Shown: positions 29,753 to 38,879, numbered from the stretch's first letter. The stretch: 64,000 nt of DNA from VBAS01 sp963773465 (GCA_963773465.1 CAVZBF010000002.1:1302001-1366000), one strand, 5' to 3'. The notes: a model not told the origin generated them from the sequence alone. Numbers and translations: made by a program.

Positions 29753-31029
29753 ATGAAACTCTATAGAAGAATTACGATGGAGGGGAATGATCCAGGATAT
29801 AATGCCAGGAACAGAAGAACAGCTAAATAAAGAGATGACTACAGGCTATATCGGTTTTGACCCTACTGCCGAAAGCCTGCATATCGGCAGCCTCGTGCCA
29901 ATTTTATTACTTGGTTCATTTGCAAAAAGCCGGACATAAACCTATATGCATTGGTTGGCGGCGCAACCGGAATGGTTGGCGATCCCAGTGGAAAAAGTGA
30001 AGAAAGAAACCTGTTGAGTGAAGAATGCTTCGCCATAACCAGGAAGGAGTAAAAAAACAATTGAACAATTCCTTGATTTTAATCCATGCAAAACCAAACT
30101 GCGCTGAAATGGTCAACAATTATGATTGGTTTAAAGAGATTACTTTCTTGAATTTTATCCGTGATGTGGGCAAACATATTACTGTGAATTACATGATGAG
30201 CAAGGAAGTGTGAAAAAAAGAATTGAAGGAGAAGCCGGAATGAGCTTTACAGAATTTACTTACCAGTTGGTGCAGGGTTATGATTTTTACTGGCTATATA
30301 AAAATAAAAATTGTAAACTGCAGATGGGTGGCAGCGATCAATGGGGAAATATTGTTACCGGAACAGAACTGATTCGAAGAAAGTAAGTGGTGAAGCATTT
30401 GCATTTACCTGTCCGTTGATAACAAAAGCAGATGGACAAAATTTGGAAAAACAGAAAAAGGAAATGTCTGGCTGGATAGCAATAAAACATCTCCTTATCA
30501 ATTTTACCAGTTCTGGTTGAATGCAACTGATGCCGATGCAGAAAAATGGATCAGGATCTTTACGTTCCTCGATAAAGAAACTGTTGATGCATTATTGGCT
30601 GAACACAAAAAAGATGAATCAAAAAGAGTATTACAAAAAAGATTGGCTGAAGAAGTAACCAAATTTGTTCATGGCGAAGATGAATTGAAAAAAGCGATCA
30701 AAACTACAGAAAAAGTATTTGAAAACCAGGAAGCACCAGCTGAAAGTTTAAGCATTGAAGATATTGAAGCACTGAACGGTCTTGAGAAAATTGATTTTTC
30801 TAAAGAAAAAATAAGTGCAGGTATCGATATTGTTTCCTTTTTAGCAGAAAGCGGGATATTTCCCAGCAAAGGAGAAGCAAGAAAAACAATACAGGGTGGC
30901 GGCATACATATTAACCGGAAAAAAATTGATAGCATCCAACATCAAATAAACAGCAGTTTGCTTCTGCACCAAAAATATATTCTCGTAAAAAAAGGCAAGA
31001 AGTACAATTACCTGGTTAATTGCAATTAA
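29753..31029 (+). CDS. tyrS: Tyrosyl-tRNA synthetase, multiple frameshifts
   Basis: Class I synthetase charging tRNA-Tyr. From ATG 29753 the frame shifts within ten bases to IEELRWRGMIQDIMPGTEEQL, then TTGYIGFDPTAESLHIGSLVPILLL (HIGH-like motif HIGS), LVGGATGMVGDPSGKSEERN and QMGGSDQWGNIVTG. KMSKS appears as KFGKT. From 30517 the frame is clean to the end: WIRIFTFLDKETV and a C-terminal S4 RNA-binding domain (GIFPSKGEARKTIQGGGIHIN). The total span corresponds to about 425 residues, normal for TyrRS. At least five breaks lie in the first 750 bp and none in the last 510. Pseudogene status is unlikely for an essential enzyme unless a second copy exists. Confidence 0.9.
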
Positions 31030-31044
31030 TTTTTAACAGCATTC

Positions 31045-31077
31045 TTTGTTTGCATTTTTTATTAGTTGGTATTTTTG
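31045..31077 (+). promoter_or_regulatory. Bacteroidota promoter of the 31094 gene
   Basis: TTTG at 31045-31048, a 21-base spacer, then TATTTTTG at 31070-31077, a full match to the TTTG-N19-21-TAnnTTTG pattern. The ATG is 16 bases further on. Confidence 0.65.
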
Positions 31078-31093
31078 CATTCACGAATAAAAA

Positions 31094-31696
31094 ATGCGGG
31101 CCTTATTTATTTTTATTGCTGTTTTCCTGATCAATACTTGCTTTGCAAGTGACACAACCTATATCATCAAACTCAATTTTCTTTATGGCTCAAGACCGGC
31201 AAAAGGTTACCGCCAGCAGGAATCAAAATTGTTTGGCGGTATAAAAGGCGGTCATGTAAATATTGAAGCCGGTGGACGGGTGCTGGATTTCACTCCCGGT
31301 AATAATCCTCTTTTTCCGCATAATAAAAAACCAAGCGGTGGCTTTAGCATAAACCAGTCAGTTGCCTGGGACAATGATGATAAATGGAAAACCATAATCA
31401 TTCCTGTTTCCGAAGAGCAATACATCGCGTTGCAAAAAATATTTGATTCGGTTGCTGCAAAAACTCCTTACGACTATGCGATCTTCGGCATGCGATGCGC
31501 AGCAGCCAGCTATGATGTGTTAAGTAAGATCGGTTTATTCAGAGAGTATTCAAATGATAAAAATGTCATCACACATTTTTATCCAAAGCTGCTTCGAAAG
31601 AAAGTTTTGAAATGGGCCGATAAAAATAATTATGCGATTATGTCGAATGAAGGCAGGCCATCAAGAAAATGGGAATCTGATAAAGGTGTGTTTTGA
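31094..31696 (+). CDS. Secreted protein, possible permuted NlpC/P60-like (LRAT-type) hydrolase
   Basis: A 200-residue protein with signal peptide (MRALFIFIAVFLINTCFAS). The mature part has GGIKGGHVNIEAGG with a His early and YDYAIFGMRCAAASYDVL with a Cys late. A His-then-Cys order is seen in circularly permuted papain-like enzymes (LRAT/YiiX group), where the Cys lies at the start of a helix, as here. This is a pattern-based guess; the aspect of the fold cannot be tested by eye. The gene has its own promoter and converges on the type-B T9SS protein with one base between stops. Confidence 0.55.
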   Translation: MRALFIFIAVFLINTCFASDTTYIIKLNFLYGSRPAKGYRQQESKLFGGIKGGHVNIEAGGRVLDFTPGNNPLFPHNKKPSGGFSINQSVAWDNDDKWKTIIIPVSEEQYIALQKIFDSVAAKTPYDYAIFGMRCAAASYDVLSKIGLFREYSNDKNVITHFYPKLLRKKVLKWADKNNYAIMSNEGRPSRKWESDKGVF

Positions 31697-31697
31697 G

Positions 31698-33572
31698 CTA
31701 CCGGATAAGAACAAAAGTTCCTTTCTTATAAAATATACCTGGCCTCAATGTATAAGAATATGTAACCTGGTAAACATATACACCTGTTGATTGAAGGTTG
31801 CCATTATAAACTCCATTCCATCCTTTTTGCAGATCATTTGTCTTGTATATTAATTGACCCCAACGATTATAAATAGACAGCACGCCGGTAACTGGACAAT
31901 TGGAAAATGCCTTTAGCAAGTCATTTCTGCCATCGTTGTTTGGTGTGTAGCCAGTTGGTACATACAGGAAACATGTGCAATCATCTATTTTTTTGCTGAT
32001 GATAATTGTATCGCTAACCGTCCCGCAAATGTTTTTAACATCCACCCAATACTTTCCCGGTGCGGGAATAACCATGACCTTACCTGTCGTGTTATCACTC
32101 CATTTATAGGTATAACCCGGTTCATCAAGTAAGTTTTGAATATGAAGAGTGTCATACTCGCAAAGCTCCGCGCCAGGTCCAAGATCAACATTTGCAAATT
32201 TTCTTCCGGTTACAATTATACTATCTCTGTATGTTGCGCAAACATTTGCGGATTCAAGCCAATACAAACCCGGCTGATCAATTATTAGCACAGGGTTTAT
32301 CGATCCATCCTGCCATAAATAGGAAGTAATTGCTGAAGTATCAGATGGTATTAATGTAATTTGAGTTCCTGTACAAAGGATGGTATCGGCACCAAGTCTT
32401 GCTTTGGGTGTCTTATCAAACTCCAATACTATGGTATCTTCAACTGAACAAGTATCTGGTATTGTTGAATATCGTACCATGTATTTTCCTGCTTCTGTCG
32501 CGGTAATAGTTTGAGAGGAACTAAACGTTCCATCCGGTTTTGTCCATTTATAGGCAACCGGGCCCGCAAGACCGGTGCCATTTGCTTTTAGTTGCACACC
32601 CGGATCATTGCAGTATGGTTCGTTCGATTGCACTTCAATATCAACTGTTGATTGGCAAACAGGGGCAAGACAATAATCATTAAAATTAGCCATTCCCCAA
32701 ATGAACATAGGAGTTGTCGTGGTATAATAAGGGGTTGCCTGCATCGTATTAATGTTGATGCTAAAGAGGTCATCAGCATCACTGATATATAACGTACCGT
32801 TTGCTTTACCAACAATGCCCCAAATATCTGCGTCAGGTGGTAACCCTAATATTGGATTTGTAGCGACCACTCCGGTTGTAATATCAATTTTAGCAAGAAT
32901 ATTAGAAATACAGGCTAAATACAATGTACCATTATGAAACGCAAGATCACCGGCACTGTAGGTACCGATATTGCTAATATCAGCAACAAATGTTACAGGA
33001 CCTGTCGAAAGTTTTACTTTGATTATGTGATTTACAGAAGGCGGCGCGGTAAATGTTACTCTTGCTGCAAGATACAGATCGCCGTTTGCATCTGATGTCA
33101 TAGCGTTCGAAAAATCATACCCGGCAATAGAAGTGACAAATGTTATTTGAGCTGTTACAGGATCTATCTGCCATATTTTACATGAGTCGTAGTCAACTCC
33201 ATACAATTTTCCATCCGGCGCCCAGGTAATGTCACCCATATACCTGCCCATATCTCCGATATAACGTTCTACACCTGTTACCGGGTTTATCCAAAGCAGA
33301 TCTGAACCGCTATTGATCCATATAACATCTATTGGTGCGCAGTTGCAAACAACAGGATCGCTGAAATAGCAAGAATAATCCTCACAATCTTTTAATCCAT
33401 TACCATCATCATCAAGACCATTACCGCATGTTTCAGATAAGTTTTTTGCAAGAGATGATTTTGGAAAATATTTCTTTTGCGGATAGATTCCAGGCAGCTT
33501 TTTTCCCGGCTGTTGTGCAACGAGGGTTAGACCCGTAAAAAGGACCAGGAAAAGAAAAAGACCTTTTCTCAT
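31698..33572 (-). CDS. Secreted protein with T9SS type B (gliding-motility-associated) sorting domain
   Basis: 624 residues with signal peptide (MRKGLFLFLVLFTGLTLVAQ). After ETCGNGLDDDGNGLKDCEDYSC, an N-terminal Asp-rich segment, come about 220 residues of propeller-like repeats (DITWAPDGKLYGVDYDS, NGTLYISDADDLFSI), then three Ig/PKD-like repeats that share pairs such as CxxxD...G.Y.V (KYMVRYS, LYWLES, KYWVDV). The C-terminus is a type B sorting domain: VPTGYTPNNDGRNDLLKAF, IYNRWGQLIY, WNGVYNG, GVYVYQV and a final FVLIR. The protein should be exported by T9SS and may act in adhesion. The binding target is unknown. Confidence 0.85.
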   Translation of the reverse strand: MRKGLFLFLVLFTGLTLVAQQPGKKLPGIYPQKKYFPKSSLAKNLSETCGNGLDDDGNGLKDCEDYSCYFSDPVVCNCAPIDVIWINSGSDLLWINPVTGVERYIGDMGRYMGDITWAPDGKLYGVDYDSCKIWQIDPVTAQITFVTSIAGYDFSNAMTSDANGDLYLAARVTFTAPPSVNHIIKVKLSTGPVTFVADISNIGTYSAGDLAFHNGTLYLACISNILAKIDITTGVVATNPILGLPPDADIWGIVGKANGTLYISDADDLFSININTMQATPYYTTTTPMFIWGMANFNDYCLAPVCQSTVDIEVQSNEPYCNDPGVQLKANGTGLAGPVAYKWTKPDGTFSSSQTITATEAGKYMVRYSTIPDTCSVEDTIVLEFDKTPKARLGADTILCTGTQITLIPSDTSAITSYLWQDGSINPVLIIDQPGLYWLESANVCATYRDSIIVTGRKFANVDLGPGAELCEYDTLHIQNLLDEPGYTYKWSDNTTGKVMVIPAPGKYWVDVKNICGTVSDTIIISKKIDDCTCFLYVPTGYTPNNDGRNDLLKAFSNCPVTGVLSIYNRWGQLIYKTNDLQKGWNGVYNGNLQSTGVYVYQVTYSYTLRPGIFYKKGTFVLIR

Positions 33573-33635
33573 CTGCAGGAAGAATGGTGAACATTAAAAA
33601 TAATTCAATCTGCTGAGTCGCACAAAGACATCGAC

Positions 33636-34304
33636 TTAATTTATTTGCTTTATCACCTTCCACATTTCATCCGCTACTAATTGATTGCCTTTTGCATTCA
33701 GATGAACCCTATCGGTGGTAAGAATACCGCGGTCTTTATTATCAGTATTGTATTTGAGGTTATGATCGAGAAATGCTTTTCGTAGATCTACCAAGGCCAG
33801 CTCATTTCTTGCAGCTATTCGCCTGATGATATTGCTGTACTCGTTCATGTCGCCATCCTGCGGGTTGCTGAAATCGATCTTTTCTCCTATTGCCGCCGGC
33901 GTGCAAAGAATGATCTTTATATTTCTTGCTTTTAGCTTGTCAATGATTGCCTGGTAAAATTTATCGAACTTATCGGCATCAGTACCTGTGCCGGAAGTAG
34001 ACTTATGCCACACATCATTTACACCAATATAAATAATAACGATATCGGGTTCTTTTGCCAGCACATCGTTTTCCATTCTTAGATACAGATCATACACTTT
34101 ATTGCCGCCAATACCTGCCCCGATAAACTCATACTTATCGTACGACCCTTCTGCATTACACATGCTGTCAATTCTCTTTATATAACCACCGGCATTAACA
34201 CCAGCCTGTGTTATCGAGTCACCAAAAAAGATAACTCTCTTTTTCTTTTGAGAAACAAAGGCGGTTGCTAATATAACCATTGCACCAAGTAAAAAAAATT
34301 TCAT
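33636..34304 (-). CDS. SGNH/GDSL hydrolase
   Basis: About 222 residues. I use the ATG at 34302-34304, which gives the signal peptide MKFFLLGAMVILATAFVS; the ATG at 34451 would add 49 residues over a terminator and repeats. The four SGNH blocks are visible: FFGDSIT (Ser), IGGNKVYDL (Gly), IYIGVNDVW (Asn) and TDRVHLNAKG (Asp, His). It is a periplasmic esterase or lipase-type enzyme, possibly removing acetyl groups from polysaccharides, like many SGNH members in this phylum. It lies downstream of the cyanophycinase, with a terminator between. Confidence 0.85.
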   Translation of the reverse strand: MKFFLLGAMVILATAFVSQKKKRVIFFGDSITQAGVNAGGYIKRIDSMCNAEGSYDKYEFIGAGIGGNKVYDLYLRMENDVLAKEPDIVIIYIGVNDVWHKSTSGTGTDADKFDKFYQAIIDKLKARNIKIILCTPAAIGEKIDFSNPQDGDMNEYSNIIRRIAARNELALVDLRKAFLDHNLKYNTDNKDRGILTTDRVHLNAKGNQLVADEMWKVIKQIN

Positions 34305-34331
34305 GGAAACATGTTTGACACAATTTAAAAC

Positions 34332-34358
34332 AAAAAAGCATCCCAATAGGGAATGCTC
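34332..34358 (-). terminator. Terminator between cyanophycinase and SGNH genes
   Basis: Minus strand: GCATTCCC-TATT-GGGATGC with one bulged base, then six T. Confidence 0.75.
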
Positions 34359-34393
34359 AAATAACAATTGCTGTTTTCTAACTTTTGACTGTC

Positions 34394-34464
34394 GTACAGA
34401 CAAGGCATGCCTTGTCTCTACCGAGAACTGACTTCTGTACAGACAAGGCATGCCTTGTCTCTAC
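34394..34464. repeat. Two copies of a palindromic repeat
   Basis: A 28-base unit (34394-34421 and 34437-34464, identical) contains the perfect 20-base palindrome AGACAAGGCATGCCTTGTCT. The second copy covers the stop codon of the cyanophycinase gene (34461-34463). The layout resembles REP/BIME-type intergenic repeats. Confidence 0.85.
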
Positions 34465-35354
34465 TCCACATCCACTTTCTTCTTTATCACTGCCCCATCA
34501 GTTGCTTCCATTAAAAATTTTCTCTCGCTGATGATATAGCCATTTCCTTTTTCGCAAAAATGGACTTTAAGATTTTCGATAGAGATTGGGTTGCCGTCAG
34601 GAATATCACCGATATTATTGTGCAAAATATCATGGCCATCGATAATAACAACAAGGCCGCTTCCAATCGCTTCCATTTTATCGCCATCCGTGATCAGCAT
34701 ACCTGTATCTTCACCAAGTCCAATACCAATCAAGCTCGGATTAGTTGCTACAGCCTGCGCCAGTCTTCCAAACCTTCCTCGTTTTTCAAAATGCGAATCA
34801 ATAATTACCGAATCCATGAAACCTAGGCCAGTTGTGATCTTTACTTCGCCTTTTAAGTGGGCCCTTGTAGCATTACCTTCATAGATCATGGTCTTGCTCA
34901 TTGCCATAGCGCCGGCAGAAGTTCCGGCTATTACGAAATCCTCATTCATGTAACGCCTCTTCATAACTGCAAGAAATTCCGTGCCGCCATCCGTTACGCT
35001 CAATCGCAATTGGTTTCCCCCGCTAAACATTACGGCATCACAGTTTTTGATCCGCTCGAGATATTCTTTATTCTGGGTGTCCTGGCGGGTACGAACATGC
35101 ATGATATCAACATTCACGCAACCGATTTTTCCCAATGCATTCCTGTAATGTTCTCCCACTTCAAAAGGGATCGTTGAAGCCGTAGTGATGATCTCGATCT
35201 TTGCATCGACACCACCTGCTTCCTGCACCAGCCTTCGTAAAATGCCGAGTTCAAAAAAATTAAGATTACTGCGTTGAATTTCCCCGGCTTCAAGATCGGT
35301 GCCTTTATCTTCAGCACCTCCGATTGCAATAAGTTTTCCTTTAGGAATGCTCAT
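34461..35354 (-). CDS. cphB: Cyanophycinase (S51 family peptidase)
   Basis: 297 residues. Cyanophycinase hydrolyses cyanophycin (multi-L-arginyl-poly-aspartate) to beta-Asp-Arg dipeptides. The signature is present: GKLIAIGGAEDK at the start, VMFSGGNQ, FVIAGTSAGAMAMS with the nucleophilic Ser in GTSAG, and DSHFEKRGRFGRL, which follows the family. No signal peptide is present, so it acts in the cytoplasm. No cyanophycin synthetase or isoaspartyl dipeptidase is in this window. The stop codon lies within the second copy of a palindromic repeat. Confidence 0.85.
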   Translation of the reverse strand: MSIPKGKLIAIGGAEDKGTDLEAGEIQRSNLNFFELGILRRLVQEAGGVDAKIEIITTASTIPFEVGEHYRNALGKIGCVNVDIMHVRTRQDTQNKEYLERIKNCDAVMFSGGNQLRLSVTDGGTEFLAVMKRRYMNEDFVIAGTSAGAMAMSKTMIYEGNATRAHLKGEVKITTGLGFMDSVIIDSHFEKRGRFGRLAQAVATNPSLIGIGLGEDTGMLITDGDKMEAIGSGLVVIIDGHDILHNNIGDIPDGNPISIENLKVHFCEKGNGYIISERKFLMEATDGAVIKKKVDVE

Positions 35355-35642
35355 TTAAAGGGTTTGATTAGCGACAAATATAATCACGATGCTTATAACG
35401 TATTTGTCGTTGCCGGCATTTTGTTAATATGTGGAAAATTATGGGGAACCCTCGTGCTTTCATGAGGCTCGGCTTGCGTCGTTCGCTTGATTTTGGTTGG
35501 CATCAACATTAAAAAGAAAGGGAATGAAATCATCTTGACGATAACATTAGAGGATTTATACTTCAAAATAAAGAGCCTGTAAATAAAGGCTCCGTACCAT
35601 TAAACATAATCACTATTAATTAAAACCTTCTTGAGAAACGAT
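35355..35642. other. Intergenic region with terminator-like repeat
   Basis: About 290 bp. At 35574-35593 GAGCCT-GTAAATAA-AGGCTC forms a hairpin, followed on the minus strand by TTTATTTT. The same cassette occurs after the array genes at 36333, 37524 and 38968. The flanking CTTGACGATAACATTAGAGG text also recurs there in related form. Confidence 0.65.
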
Positions 35643-36170
35643 TTAATGATTGTTTTTAAGAGTGTCTATCCGTCTAATTTCTGGAAATTTTTCTTCATGC
35701 TGTCGTGAAGGGGCTATAAAAAATAGCCATCTAATAAAAATTGTGTTGCCTGCTTCTGTTATCATCTCCTTATGCGGAATTTTCGCGTAATGCGAAATAA
35801 ACATTTGCCTTACGTTGTCGTTGGTGTCACTCCCGGCAAAATAAAACAGTGGAATTACTATAGTTTTCCCTTTGCATTTTAAGCATTTCCAATCAGTCAA
35901 ATCCGCAGGTATCAGACGAGATAATATTTGGTAAATAGTGTCAGCTTTCACTCCTGATAAATCTAATTTGTTAATTGTACCGTTCGAATCAATACTCACC
36001 ATAACATATATAAACTGAGAGGTACGTTTTGCATCATAAATACTATCTTGTTTTAAAATAAACGATTCAACTCTGTAACCCAATCGTACTAATTCATTTC
36101 TAGACAAACTCTGTGAAAAACAGACCGCTGAAATAGCAATGGTAAAAATAAGCATGACAATGTTTTTCAT
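35643..36170 (-). CDS. Secreted hypothetical protein at the end of the tandem array (175 aa)
   Basis: Not recognised. It has a signal peptide (MKNIVMLIFTIAISAVCFSQ) and a mature part of about 155 residues with one CLKC pair. It does not obviously align with the A or B paralogues upstream, although it has the same size class, strand and secretion signal. Its downstream terminator cassette is a copy of the one that ends the A genes, so it was probably drawn into the same array. It could be a further, divergent member or a different protein serving the same lipoprotein. Confidence 0.6.
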   Translation of the reverse strand: MKNIVMLIFTIAISAVCFSQSLSRNELVRLGYRVESFILKQDSIYDAKRTSQFIYVMVSIDSNGTINKLDLSGVKADTIYQILSRLIPADLTDWKCLKCKGKTIVIPLFYFAGSDTNDNVRQMFISHYAKIPHKEMITEAGNTIFIRWLFFIAPSRQHEEKFPEIRRIDTLKNNH

Positions 36171-36373
36171 GGCTATATTTTTTTAAGGAAAGCAGAGCCT
36201 TTTATCAATAACCATTTCATTTTGCATAATATAATGTATGGAGCAGGTAAATTAAATAATTAGTTTTCTTTCCTTTTAAAGAAGAAGAATCAAAATTGTC
36301 TTGATGATAACATTAAAAAATTTAAACCTTGGTATAAAGAGTCTGTAAATACACGCTCCGCGTTAGAATGAAA

Positions 36374-36730
36374 TTATGCAATCCATGTTTGCATCCAATT
36401 GCCCACGATCCATTTTCGCTTTTTCTTTTCTAATAGGAATATGCAGCCTGCTCCGCTTCGTTCAATATGATGATTTATTTCTACGATAGCTTTCCTCTTG
36501 TTTTTGGACAATAAAACATCTGATAATTCAAAATATCCATATGCCCATCCAAAAACGTTAAGGAATCCATGCCAGCCATTAATATTGGTTCTAAAAGCAA
36601 GCCTGATTAGGGCTGCAGCATACACTTTCGCAATAGTTTTTAATTTGTGTTTACCCTGCGCAAACATTGCGACCGGGCTTAACAGCAACAGAATTATAAA
36701 CTTGCCAGGCGCTTTTATTTTTATTTGCAC
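36374..36730 (-). CDS. Array gene A0: A-type secreted paralogue with in-frame internal deletion
   Basis: 118 residues against 206 for its closest relative A2 (39002-39622). The signal peptide region (to KVYAAAL) and the last 75 residues (from RLAFRTNINGWHGF to the end) are nearly identical to A2, while 88 codons between them are missing. The junction reads CCTGAT-TAGGGCTG on the plus strand, where the two A2 breakpoints share only 2-3 bases. The deletion keeps the frame. The product lacks the conserved central DSSW motif and is probably non-functional. It is paired with B1 just upstream. Confidence 0.6.
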   Translation of the reverse strand: MQIKIKAPGKFIILLLLSPVAMFAQGKHKLKTIAKVYAAALIRLAFRTNINGWHGFLNVFGWAYGYFELSDVLLSKNKRKAIVEINHHIERSGAGCIFLLEKKKRKWIVGNWMQTWIA

Positions 36731-36823
36731 GGCGTTGTCATTTTAAGTGAATCAAAAATTACCGGTGTATTGGCTGTTATAGACACAAACTTCATATCAA
36801 TAAATCAGATCCATTCCCGTCAG

Positions 36824-37426
36824 TTAAGAAACCCATGTCTGTACATACTTAATTGCGACCCATTTACCATTTCTTTTCCTTTCTAACAAAAGAAAACCAC
36901 CATTACCATTCAGGCTCCCTCGTATAAAACCAATTACTACTATGGCTTTATCTTTCTTCTTTGAGAAAATTGGAGTAGATATTCTTGCGTACCCCTCAAC
37001 CCATCCATACGGCTCTACTTCTCCAGCACCCACTCCAAGAGTCTTTCCCCGCTTTGCAAAGAACGTATCCTTGTTTAATAATCTAATTATATGAATAGAT
37101 GGTATCTCGCCGAGTTTAATTTTTAATAATCCTAATTTCGTTTCATCTGCTTTCTCTAAAAAAAGCAGCCAGCTTGAATCTAACTCCCGGTTTTTAGTTA
37201 CACGCAAATAATGGACATAATCTGCGAAATCAGTTTCCTGGATGGGCCTGTTTTCCGTGCTGTCAAATAATACGAAGTGAGTACTCTTTGAGTGTAAAAA
37301 ACTATCAAGCGCTACACCCCAAACCTTATGATACAATTTCATCTTTTTTTTTGATAAAAAATCCTGCGATAACAAACTAGTAGCGATAAGCATTATTGGT
37401 ATCAATAAAAACCAATTTTTTTTCAT
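36824..37426 (-). CDS. Array gene B1: B-type secreted paralogue (200 aa)
   Basis: Unrecognised family. Signal peptide ends near SLLSQ. Conserved landmarks shared with all B genes: THFVLFDSTEN, LDSSWLLFLE, SIHIIRL, EPYGWVEGYARISTPI, KKKDKAIVVIGF and a final LLLERKRNGKW..IKYVQTWVS. A-type proteins share the same order of motifs, so A and B are distant homologues. About 490 bp of its 3' part differs from B3 (40431-41033) at only three bases, while the first 40 codons differ much more. Secreted or periplasmic, soluble. Function unknown. Confidence 0.7.
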   Translation of the reverse strand: MKKNWFLLIPIMLIATSLLSQDFLSKKKMKLYHKVWGVALDSFLHSKSTHFVLFDSTENRPIQETDFADYVHYLRVTKNRELDSSWLLFLEKADETKLGLLKIKLGEIPSIHIIRLLNKDTFFAKRGKTLGVGAGEVEPYGWVEGYARISTPIFSKKKDKAIVVIGFIRGSLNGNGGFLLLERKRNGKWVAIKYVQTWVS

Positions 37427-37514
37427 GATATCCTGTTATTTACTATCAGAAACTTAATTACATAAAAAGGAAAGAATTAAAATGGCCTTCATCATAACCA
37501 ATAAATTTAAACGC

Positions 37515-37545
37515 TGAAATAAAGAGCCTGTAAACACAGGCCCTT
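37515..37545 (-). terminator. Terminator cassette after array gene A1
   Basis: GAGCCTG-TAAACA-CAGGCCC hairpin with TTTATTTC on the minus strand. One of four related copies (35574, 36333, 37524, 38968) at the ends of array units; the copy near 36333 is degraded. Confidence 0.6.
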
Positions 37546-37558
37546 TGTCAGAATGATA

Positions 37559-38182
37559 TTATGCAATCCATGTTTGCATACTATTGACAACAATCCATTT
37601 TCGCTTTCTCCTTTCTAAAAGGAATATGGTGCCTCCTCCGCTTTTTGAATCATGGAGTAGATTTATTTCTACGATAGCTTTCTTCTTGTTTTTGGACAAT
37701 ATAACATCGGATATTTGAACATATCCATATGCCGATCCAAAAATGTTGCGGTAATCAGTCCAGGTATTAGCATTGATTTTAAAAGCAAGCCTCATAGAAT
37801 CCTTCTTTATCACTCTTATTCCGTGAATTGAATTTATTTTTGGTAAAACAAATGATGTAAGCAATTTTCTCTTTATATCCACCTCCTCTAAGAAACCTAA
37901 CCAGGATGAATCTATAAGCAATTTAGCAGGATAGCCTTTTCTTGCCGGATTGGAGAATTGCTCCATATAGGTCTGATAATCTGTGTAAGTGATAGCCTTA
38001 TTAAAAGTGCTATCAATGAGAATAATGTATTTTGGCTCCGTTGCAAAATAACTGTCACTTAAGGCTGCACTATACACTTTCACAATGGTTTTTAATTTTT
38101 GTTTACCCTGCGCAAATATTACTAGCGGACATAATAGTAACAGAATTACTAACCTGCCAGGCATTTTTATTTTTATTTGCAC
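37559..38182 (-). CDS. Array gene A1: A-type secreted paralogue (207 aa)
   Basis: Member of the A group: signal peptide (MQIKIKMPGRLVILLLLCPLVIFAQ), YIILIDSTFNK, TDYQTYMEQF, LIDSSWLGFLEEVD, INSIHGIRVIKKDS, SAYGYVQISDVIL, KNKKKAIVEINLL and GTIFLLERRKRKWIVVNSMQTWIA. It aligns over its whole length with A3 and A2. It lies 94 bp downstream of B2, with the same spacer as in the B3-A3 and B1-A0 pairs. Function unknown. Confidence 0.7.
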   Translation of the reverse strand: MQIKIKMPGRLVILLLLCPLVIFAQGKQKLKTIVKVYSAALSDSYFATEPKYIILIDSTFNKAITYTDYQTYMEQFSNPARKGYPAKLLIDSSWLGFLEEVDIKRKLLTSFVLPKINSIHGIRVIKKDSMRLAFKINANTWTDYRNIFGSAYGYVQISDVILSKNKKKAIVEINLLHDSKSGGGTIFLLERRKRKWIVVNSMQTWIA

Positions 38183-38276
38183 GGTGTTGTCATTTTAAGT
38201 GAATCAAAAATTACCGGTGTATTGGGTGTTATAAGACACAAACTTCATATCAATAAATCAGATCTATTCCCGTCAG

Positions 38277-38879
38277 TTAAGAAACCCATGTCTGTACATA
38301 CTTAATTGAGACCCATTTGCCATTTCTCTTCCTTTCTAACAAAAGAAAACCACCATTACCATTCAGAATGCCTCGTTCAAAACCAATTACGACTATGGCT
38401 TTATCTTTCTTCTTTGAAAGAATTGGAGTCGATATTCTTGCGTATCCTGCAACCCATCCGTATGGCTCTACTATTCCTGCCCCCACTCTAAGTGTCGTTG
38501 CTTGCTTTGCAAAGAACGTGTCCCTGTTAAATAACCTGATTGTATGAATAGATTTTATTTGGCTAAGTTTAATTTTCAATAGGTTTGATTTCTTTTCATC
38601 AGCATCCTCTAAAAAAAGCAACCAGCTTGAATCTAACCCTGGGTTTTTAGTTAAACGCATGTAATGTACATAGTCCAAGAAATCCGTTTCCCGGATTGAG
38701 ATGTTTTCTGTGCTGTCAAATAATACGAAATGAGTGCTCTTTGAGTGCAAAAAACTATCAAGTGCTACACCCCAAATCTTATGATACAATTTCATCTCTT
38801 TTTTTGATAAAAAATCCTGCGATAACAAACTGGTAGCAATAAGCATTATTGCTAATGATAAAAAATAATTTTTTTTCAT
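38277..38879 (-). CDS. Array gene B2: B-type secreted paralogue (200 aa)
   Basis: Most divergent B member: about 15-20% of positions differ from B1 and B3 (for example LDYVHYMRLTKNPGLDSSW, KSNLLKIKLSQIKSIHTIRLFNRD, GIVEPYGWVAGYARISTPILSKK). It keeps the signal peptide, DSSWLLFLE and the C-terminal KWVSIKYVQTWVS. This shows that B copies normally drift, so the near identity of B1 and B3 needs a recent copying event. Followed by A1. Confidence 0.7.
   Translation of the reverse strand: MKKNYFLSLAIMLIATSLLSQDFLSKKEMKLYHKIWGVALDSFLHSKSTHFVLFDSTENISIRETDFLDYVHYMRLTKNPGLDSSWLLFLEDADEKKSNLLKIKLSQIKSIHTIRLFNRDTFFAKQATTLRVGAGIVEPYGWVAGYARISTPILSKKKDKAIVVIGFERGILNGNGGFLLLERKRNGKWVSIKYVQTWVS

Noticed and set aside
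34305..34451. N-terminal extension of the SGNH hydrolase
   Set aside because: It would be coded by a terminator and palindromic repeats; the downstream ATG gives a proper signal peptide.
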